Positions 8,506 through 12,156 of a stretch of DNA of 12,156 bases are shown in pieces. A program made the translations under genes and the position numbers. Under the pieces are notes generated by a model. The model was not told the DNA's origin. It saw only the letters and a list, made by a program, of their open reading frames with translations, and did not search any database. Source of the DNA: Oscillospiraceae bacterium (GTDB taxonomy: Bacteria > Bacillota > Clostridia > Oscillospirales > Ruminococcaceae); NCBI GenBank assembly GCA_900762805.1, contig CAAFHY010000279.1:1-12156 (forward strand), in the 5' to 3' direction. Position 1 is the first letter of the stretch. The number at the start of each line of letters is the position of its first letter.

Positions 8506-10017
8506 ATGGATCTTCGGGCGCGGGGCTTCGACCCCGATAAATATATCGAGAGCCAGTCGCAGTATATCATGGAGCGCGCTTCGCGCTATGATAAGCTGTA
8601 TCTTGAATTCGGCGGCAAGCTGATGTACGACCGCCACGCCGCGCGCTGTCTGCCCGGCTACCGCGAGAATGCCAAGATGGAGCTGCTCAAGTCGCTGCGC
8701 GACAAGGCGGAGATCGTCATTTCGGTCGGCGCGCCCGATATCGAGGCCAATAAGGTCAGGTCGGATTTCATGACGACCTACGATATGGAGGTGCTGCGCC
8801 TCATCGATGATCTGCGCTCTTTCGAGCTGCTGGTCAACTGTGTCGTCATCACCCGCTATGACGGCCAGCCCTCTGCCGACCTGTTCCGGCGCAAGCTGGA
8901 GCGGCGCGGCGTGCGCACCTGTACCCACCGTCCTATCCCCGGCTACCCTTACGATATCGATACCATCGTCAGCGACAGGGGCTACGGCAGCCAGGCTTAT
9001 ATCGAAACCACCCGCCCCATCGTGGTGGTGACGGCTCCCGGCCCCGGCAGCGGGAAGCTGGCCACCTGTCTGTCGCAGATCTATAATGAATTCCGGCGTG
9101 GCCGCCAGTGCTGCTACGCCAAGTTCGAGACCTTCCCTGTCTGGAACTTGCCGCTCAAGCATCCGCTCAATGTGGCTTATGAGGCGGCGACCGCCGACCT
9201 CAACGACTTCAATATGCTCGACTCCTATCATCTGGATGCCTACGGCGTCACCGCCATCAACTACAACCGCGATATGGAGATGTTCCCCGTGCTCAAGCGG
9301 ATGCTTGACCGCATCATGGGAAACTCTGTTTACAGCTCGCCCACCGATATGGGCGTCAACCGCATTGCCGACGGCATCATTGACGATGATATCGTGCGCG
9401 CGGCCGCCCGGCAGGAGATCATCCGCCGCTACCTGCGGGCCCGCTGCGACTATAAAAAGGGAACCATCCCCGCCGAGGTGCTGGCCCGCAACCAGTCGAT
9501 CATGGAGAGCGAGGGGCTCAAGCCCGAAATGCGTTCCACCGTGCTGCCGGCCCGCTGCTATCACGAGTCGGTCTGCGCGCGCTTCGGCACGGCTGAGGGG
9601 CAGTGTGCCGTTGCCATTGAGCTGCCCTGCGGCACCGTTGTGACCGGACGCCAGTCGGACCAGATGAGCGCCCCCGCCGCAGCGCTGCTCAACGCCGTCA
9701 AGGTGCTGGGCAGCATCCCCGATTCGATGCGCCTGCTGCCCGATTCGGTGCTCGACCCCATCCTCGATCTCAAGGTCAACAAGCTCAAGGCATATTCACG
9801 TGTGCTCAACTGTGAGGAGGCGCTGATGGCGCTGTCGCTCTCGGCCGTTATGAGTCCCGCCGCCAAGACGGCGATCGAGCATCTGCCCGATCTGGCCGGC
9901 AGTCAGGCACACTGCACCGCCATGGTCATCGCGGCCGACGACCGGCTTTATAAGCGCCTGGGTATCGATCTGACCTGTGACGATGAATTTCTTTCGACAG
10001 ACCTGCTCGAACGGTAA
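8506..10017 (+). CDS. DUF1846 domain-containing protein
   Basis: This 503-residue protein matches the length and layout of the DUF1846 family, common in Firmicutes and of unassigned function. Recognisable segments are MDLRARGFDPDKYIESQS at the start, LYLEFGGKLMYDRHAARCLPG, and VVVTAPGPGSGKLAT at about residues 173-187. The last resembles a P-loop but has Leu after the Lys (Lys184) instead of Ser/Thr. KFETFPVWNLPLKHPLNVAYEAAT follows as a conserved block. No signal peptide or membrane segment is seen, so it is probably cytoplasmic. The start is ATG 8506, with AGAGGG 8 bases upstream. A TTG at 8473 in the same frame lies inside the terminator T tract and is rejected. I see no good promoter between the terminator and this gene. 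A flavodoxin gene follows after 6 bases. Confidence 0.9.
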   Translation: MDLRARGFDPDKYIESQSQYIMERASRYDKLYLEFGGKLMYDRHAARCLPGYRENAKMELLKSLRDKAEIVISVGAPDIEANKVRSDFMTTYDMEVLRLIDDLRSFELLVNCVVITRYDGQPSADLFRRKLERRGVRTCTHRPIPGYPYDIDTIVSDRGYGSQAYIETTRPIVVVTAPGPGSGKLATCLSQIYNEFRRGRQCCYAKFETFPVWNLPLKHPLNVAYEAATADLNDFNMLDSYHLDAYGVTAINYNRDMEMFPVLKRMLDRIMGNSVYSSPTDMGVNRIADGIIDDDIVRAAARQEIIRRYLRARCDYKKGTIPAEVLARNQSIMESEGLKPEMRSTVLPARCYHESVCARFGTAEGQCAVAIELPCGTVVTGRQSDQMSAPAAALLNAVKVLGSIPDSMRLLPDSVLDPILDLKVNKLKAYSRVLNCEEALMALSLSAVMSPAAKTAIEHLPDLAGSQAHCTAMVIAADDRLYKRLGIDLTCDDEFLSTDLLER

Positions 10018-10023
10018 AATGCC

Positions 10024-10515
10024 ATGAAAACGCTGCTTGTTTACGCTTCGCAGTCGGGCACGACTGCCAAGGCCGCCGCGCTGCTGGCCCAAAGGCTGGG
10101 CGGCTGCGACCTTGTGGATATCACAAAGAAAAAGGCCGCGGCGCACTGCGACGCGGCCGGGTATGACGCTGTTATCGCCGGCTCCTATGTCCGCATGGGG
10201 GCGCTGGCGCCGACCGTCGTCGCTTTTCTCGACCGGAACCGCGCCGCGCTGCAGGACCGGCGCTGCGGCCTGTTCCTGCTGGGCTATTTTGAAGAATACA
10301 GCGCGCAGTATCTCGACGAGCTGTTCCCGCGCTGGCTGGCCGGACGGGCGACCCGTGGCTGGTTTGGCGGCGAGCTTGACCTCGCACGCCTCAGGGGCTT
10401 TGAGCGTATGACCATGAAGATGGTTGAGCGGCAGAACGGCGCGCTGCCGGCCTGCCGGCTCGATGAGGCCGCCATCGACGATTTTGCCCGCCGGTTCCGG
10501 GCAGGAGAGAAGTAG
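10024..10515 (+). CDS. Flavodoxin-domain protein, HemG-like
   Basis: A 163-residue single-domain flavodoxin. The FMN phosphate-binding loop is visible at the N-terminus (YASQSGTTAKAA, residues 7-18). Beyond it the pattern follows menaquinone-dependent protoporphyrinogen dehydrogenase (HemG): GSYVRMGALAPTVVAFLDRN aligns with the HemG segment around GASIRYG, and GFERMTMKMVERQNG with the HemG stretch before the C-terminal helix. It is slightly shorter than E. coli HemG (181). No haem genes are nearby, so a general flavodoxin-type electron carrier or quinone reductase is as likely as true HemG activity. It starts 6 bases after the DUF1846 stop without a recognisable Shine-Dalgarno sequence, suggesting reinitiation by ribosomes ending the upstream gene. 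Cytoplasmic. Confidence 0.82.
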   Translation: MKTLLVYASQSGTTAKAAALLAQRLGGCDLVDITKKKAAAHCDAAGYDAVIAGSYVRMGALAPTVVAFLDRNRAALQDRRCGLFLLGYFEEYSAQYLDELFPRWLAGRATRGWFGGELDLARLRGFERMTMKMVERQNGALPACRLDEAAIDDFARRFRAGEK

Positions 10516-10565
10516 GGACGGAGGCTTTCCAACGTCCGCCGGCTCCGACCGCGCCGGGTGCGTGA

Positions 10566-10602
10566 CCTGTATAAGGCGGCTTCAACAAGCCGGCTTTACA
10601 GG
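10566..10602. repeat. Large imperfect hairpin, 37 bases
   Basis: CCTGTA (10566-10571) pairs with TACAGG (10597-10602). Inside it AAGGCGGCTT (10573-10582) pairs with AAGCCGGCTT (10587-10596) at nine of ten positions, with one G-G mismatch, a bulged T at 10572 and loop CAAC. No T run follows, so it is not a standard terminator. It may be a REP-like intergenic repeat or a 3' end structure of the DUF1846-flavodoxin transcript. Confidence 0.45.
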
Positions 10603-10706
10603 AACGCCGCTTCGGATGGAACGGATTTGCCCGCCAGCGGGAGATGGCCGCGCCCAACTTCCCGCACATTTGATGCAGGCCGGCTTGGGCGGGGTATTAT
10701 GATATC

Positions 10707-10761
10707 CAAGGCGCCGCTTCAGGCCGGAGCCATTCCGGCCTTTCGCTCGGAGGGCGCCTTG
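10707..10761. repeat. Nested double-stem hairpin, 55 bases
   Basis: An outer perfect 9-bp stem, CAAGGCGCC (10707-10715) with GGCGCCTTG (10753-10761), encloses a second perfect 8-bp stem, AGGCCGGA (10721-10728) with TCCGGCCT (10734-10741), loop GCCAT. TTTT occurs only at 10772-10775, 11 bases after the stem, so terminator function is doubtful. The 5' arm shares AAGGCGCCGC and TCAGGCCGG with the structured element at 6903-6960. Confidence 0.5.
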
Positions 10762-10806
10762 TCCGGCTGCATTTTCTGAAGTCTGACGGTTTTCTCTAAA
10801 AAGTGC

Positions 10807-10835
10807 TTGACAAAAGCCGGTATTTATGTTATAAA
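10807..10835 (+). promoter_or_regulatory. Consensus sigma-A promoter of the antiterminator gene
   Basis: A perfect TTGACA at 10807-10812 and TATAAA at 10830-10835 are 17 bases apart, with an extended -10 TGT just before. An AT-rich stretch (TTTTCTCTAAAAA) lies upstream. The predicted start near 10842 places the RAT element only about six bases into the transcript, so the strong promoter is presumably throttled downstream by antitermination. Confidence 0.88.
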
Positions 10836-10847
10836 TGTACTGTACCT

Positions 10848-10875
10848 TGATTGTAACTCTTCGGGAGGCATTACC
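10848..10875 (+). promoter_or_regulatory. RAT antiterminator element 1 (BglG/LicT-type)
   Basis: TGATTGTAACTC-TTCG-GGAGGCATTACC follows the ribonucleic antiterminator layout of bgl/lic operons (GGATTGTTACTG ... CAGGCAAAACC): conserved TTGTnAC on the 5' side, a small apical stem (CTC/GAG), and GGCAnnACC on the 3' side. It shares TTGTAAC and GGCATTACC exactly with the second copy at 11957-11990. It sits just after the promoter and directly abuts the terminator at 10874-10928. Binding of the antiterminator protein here should allow transcription of its own gene. Confidence 0.75.
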
Positions 10876-10928
10876 GGGTCGCTCATGCCGGCAGGCATTG
10901 TGCGCTTGGATCATGCATCCCGTTTTTT
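10874..10928 (+). terminator. Leader terminator 1, paired with RAT 1
   Basis: CGGG (10875-10878), continuous with the 3' end of RAT 1, pairs with CCCG (10919-10922), followed at once by TTTTTT (10923-10928). Two small internal hairpins are enclosed: ATGCC/GGCAT around 10885-10898, and GGAT/ATCC at 10908-10920. The stem is imperfect, but its position beside the RAT and the clean T run fit the mutually exclusive terminator of BglG-type leaders. Confidence 0.6.
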
Positions 10929-11086
10929 ATTGCCATAATTTTCCCGGCCGCAGTCGGCACCGTGTTTATAAAAGCGCCGGTCTGCCGCCAAACCGCCTGT
11001 GCGGGCTTCTGCCGGGCGGTATATGGCGTTCGATGGCGGTGCGGTCTGCCGCGCGACCACGGATGATCCCAAAGGAGGTGCAGCTT

Positions 11087-11923
11087 ATGCGGGCCATCCG
11101 CAAAATCAACAACAATGTAGCTGTCTGTGTCGATGGCTCCGGCCGCGAGCTCATCGCCTTTGGCAAGGGTATCGGCTTTCGTGAGATGCCCTATGAGCTT
11201 GACCTGTCGGCGATCGACCGCACCTTTTATGATATCAGTGAGCAGTATCAGCCCATGTTCAGCGAAATATCTGCGCCGCTCATCGAGCTGGCCGCGCAGA
11301 TCATCGATCGCGCCAAGGCGGAGCTTCCCTATGAGCTCAATCCCAACATCAATATCACTCTGGCTGACCATATCTCATTCTGCCTGGAAAGGCTGGAAAA
11401 GGGTATCCGCATCAGGATGCCGCTGGCCTATGATATGGCGATAGCTTATCCGCTTGAGATGCAGCTGGCCCGTCAGACGCTTGAGCGTGTGCGCCTTGCC
11501 ACCGGCGTCGCTTTGCCGGAGGAGGAGCTGAGCGGTGTCGCTATGGCTTTCATCAACGCCCGGCTCGACGATAAGCCGGATACCTCCGCCGAGGCCGCTG
11601 TCGATGCCGCCGCAGCGCTGCGGGATGTCACCGGCCTGATCGAAAAGACGATGAAGCTTTCCATCGACCGCAGCTCCTTCAACTATGCCCGCTTCGCCAC
11701 ACACTTTCAGTATCTGGTCGAGCGTATCAACAGCGGCGGTCAGATGGCGTCGGAAAATGTTTCGCTGGCCCCGTCGCTGCGGGAAGAATTTCCCGCTGTG
11801 GCCGACTGCGTTGAAGCCATCGCCGGCTATTTTCAGACGCGGTGGAGCAGCCCCGTCAATGAAGAGGAGAAAATGTACCTCATCCTGCATGTCAACCGTA
11901 TCTGTCAGAAGCAGGGGCTTTGA
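11087..11923 (+). CDS. BglG/LicT-family transcription antiterminator (CAT-PRD1-PRD2)
   Basis: An RNA-binding regulator that prevents termination in sugar-PTS operons, controlled by PTS phosphorylation. The 278 residues equal LicT (277). The N-terminal CAT RNA-binding domain (about 1-55) has the family pattern RKINNNVAVCVDGSGRELIAFGKGIGF. PRD1 (about 65-165) has its first histidine at His95 (LADHISF). PRD2 (about 172-278) has both, His206 (RFATHFQYL) and His268 (LILHVNR). The second PRD1 histidine is absent: GVAMAFINARL stands where LicT has GFIALHIVNAEL. The start is ATG 11087, 6 bases after a perfect AAAGGAGGTG; an open frame upstream to 10835 is not conserved. The gene lies between two RAT-terminator cassettes, so it should control both itself and the PTS gene downstream. 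The sugar cannot be read from the sequence. Confidence 0.94.
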   Translation: MRAIRKINNNVAVCVDGSGRELIAFGKGIGFREMPYELDLSAIDRTFYDISEQYQPMFSEISAPLIELAAQIIDRAKAELPYELNPNINITLADHISFCLERLEKGIRIRMPLAYDMAIAYPLEMQLARQTLERVRLATGVALPEEELSGVAMAFINARLDDKPDTSAEAAVDAAAALRDVTGLIEKTMKLSIDRSSFNYARFATHFQYLVERINSGGQMASENVSLAPSLREEFPAVADCVEAIAGYFQTRWSSPVNEEEKMYLILHVNRICQKQGL

Positions 11924-11947
11924 GAACCGGCGCGGGAGCAATATAAT
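11920..11947 (+). promoter_or_regulatory. Probable second promoter, directly upstream of RAT 2
   Basis: TTGAGA at 11920-11925 (five of six matches) overlaps the stop codon of the antiterminator gene. A perfect TATAAT at 11942-11947 follows after a 16-base spacer. The predicted start near 11954 falls just before RAT 2, repeating the promoter-RAT arrangement of the first cassette. It would let the PTS gene be transcribed separately from the regulator. Confidence 0.62.
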
Positions 11948-11956
11948 TTAGCACAA

Positions 11957-11990
11957 GGGTTTGTAACCTGCCTTTTGCGGGGCATTACCC
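11957..11990 (+). promoter_or_regulatory. RAT antiterminator element 2 (BglG/LicT-type)
   Basis: GGGT (11957-11960) pairs with ACCC (11987-11990). An apical stem, CCTGC (11967-11971) with GCGGG (11977-11981), one wobble, is separated from the basal stem by the asymmetric TTGTAA and GCATT segments. This is the two-stem, two-bulge form of LicT-type RATs, and TTGTAAC and GGCATTACC are identical to RAT 1. Its 3' end overlaps the 5' arm of the following terminator. Confidence 0.82.
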
Positions 11991-12039
11991 CTGAGACGAG
12001 ACCGGCCTGTCGGGCGGTCTGCGCTTCGGGGGCTTTTTT
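11988..12039 (+). terminator. Terminator 2, overlapping RAT 2
   Basis: CCCCTGAG (11988-11995) pairs with CTTCGGGG (12024-12031), with one mismatch and one wobble. AGACCG/CGGTCT forms an inner hairpin, and TTTTTT follows at 12034-12039. The first Cs belong also to the 3' arm of RAT 2, so RAT and terminator cannot form together, as required for antitermination control. Confidence 0.8.
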
Positions 12040-12100
12040 ATTGGCTTCGGGCGGTGATGCGCACACCGCTTGGCATATATAAATGAAAGGAAAACAATTT

Positions 12101-12156
12101 ATGAAAAAGGATTATGAAAAGATCGCAGCGAGCGTGCTGGAGGAGGGAGGAGGCAA
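12101..12156 (+). CDS. Start of a PTS sugar transporter gene, EIIB domain (partial)
   Basis: Only the first 18 complete codons are present; the gene runs off the window. The product begins MKKDYEKIAASVLEEGGG, the pattern of N-terminal EIIB domains of glucose/beta-glucoside/sucrose-type PTS permeases (Y-x-x-[IL]-A-x-x-[IV]-[LV]-x-x-[VL]-G-G-x-x-N). In those proteins the phosphorylated Cys comes soon after, here outside the window. GAAAGGAAAA at 12085-12094 is the likely ribosome binding site. Its place after an antiterminator gene and RAT-terminator strongly supports a PTS transporter. The sugar is unknown. Confidence 0.65.
   Translation, partial: MKKDYEKIAASVLEEGGG

Larger units (their letters stand above)
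10516..10806. other. Non-coding gap with large hairpins
   Basis: About 290 bases between the flavodoxin gene and the PTS-locus promoter contain no supported gene. GGACG/CGTCC at 10516-10537 could fold just after the stop codon but lacks a T run. Two larger hairpins, at 10566-10602 and 10707-10761, are listed separately. A weak promoter-like pair, TTGATG (10670-10675) and TATTAT (10695-10700), with a long 19-base spacer, would place a start near the second hairpin. Confidence 0.5.

Noticed and set aside
7197..8570. Long open frame (457 codons) on the - strand
   Set aside because: It lies antisense to the phosphofructokinase gene. Long antisense frames are expected from the GC-rich codon pattern, and its product has no family features.
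10024..10038. Partial match to a CcpA cre site (TGAAAACGCT)
   Set aside because: Only the left half matches, and it lies in the first codons of a gene. Judged coincidental.
10930..10972. TTGCCA and TATAAA as an additional promoter in the leader
   Set aside because: The spacer is about 31 bases, far outside the workable range.
10835..11086. In-frame upstream extension of the antiterminator gene
   Set aside because: It covers the RAT and terminator of the leader, and the added residues resemble no CAT domain. The perfect AAAGGAGGTG before 11087 decides the start.

Overview
The window reads as a GC-rich, endospore-forming, anaerobic Firmicute of the class Clostridia. An Oscillospiraceae/Ruminococcaceae-like genome is my inference; the sequence does not prove a genus. 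The main evidence is a spoIIGA-sigE pair, a pyrophosphate-type phosphofructokinase, a DUF1846 protein, and strong AGGAGG-type ribosome binding sites with consensus sigma-A promoters. Every gene I can support is on the + strand.

Layout: (1) 31-1592, spoIIGA and sigE, translationally coupled. These are the sigma-E processing protease and its pro-sigma substrate, the mother-cell switch of sporulation. (2) 1593-1854, a gap with a possible terminator and a TATAAT promoter. (3) 1855-6504, a tight four-gene operon: ABC ATPase, ABC-2 permease, GldG-like membrane-anchored auxiliary protein and DUF4340 membrane-anchored protein. It resembles the GldA/F/G exporter group, but its substrate is unknown. 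(4) 6505-7132, about 630 bases with no convincing gene but several strong inverted repeats. One is a possible three-way-junction RNA at 6903-6960 and another a 13-bp hairpin at 7035-7064. (5) 7133-8480, a sigma-A promoter, the PPi-type phosphofructokinase and a strong intrinsic terminator. (6) 8506-10515, the DUF1846 gene followed 6 bases later by a small HemG-like flavodoxin. (7) 10516-10806, non-coding, with two more large hairpins. (8) 10807-12156, a sugar-PTS control locus.

The last region is the most informative. A BglG/LicT-family antiterminator gene is flanked by two copies of one control cassette: promoter, then a RAT (ribonucleic antiterminator) element within about a dozen bases, then an intrinsic terminator. 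The first cassette lies in the leader of the antiterminator gene, so it should be autoregulated. The second lies between it and the start of a gene whose first residues look like a PTS EIIB domain. The two RATs share TTGTAAC ... GGCATTACC around different apical stems. The logic is that of the E. coli bgl operon, except that the second cassette seems to have its own promoter. The antiterminator keeps three of the four usual PRD histidines but lacks the second one of PRD1.

No rRNA, tRNA, CRISPR array, insertion sequence, prophage gene or origin was recognised. I found no wholly new system. The best candidates for undescribed biology are the structured intergenic elements and the likely ATC start of spoIIGA.
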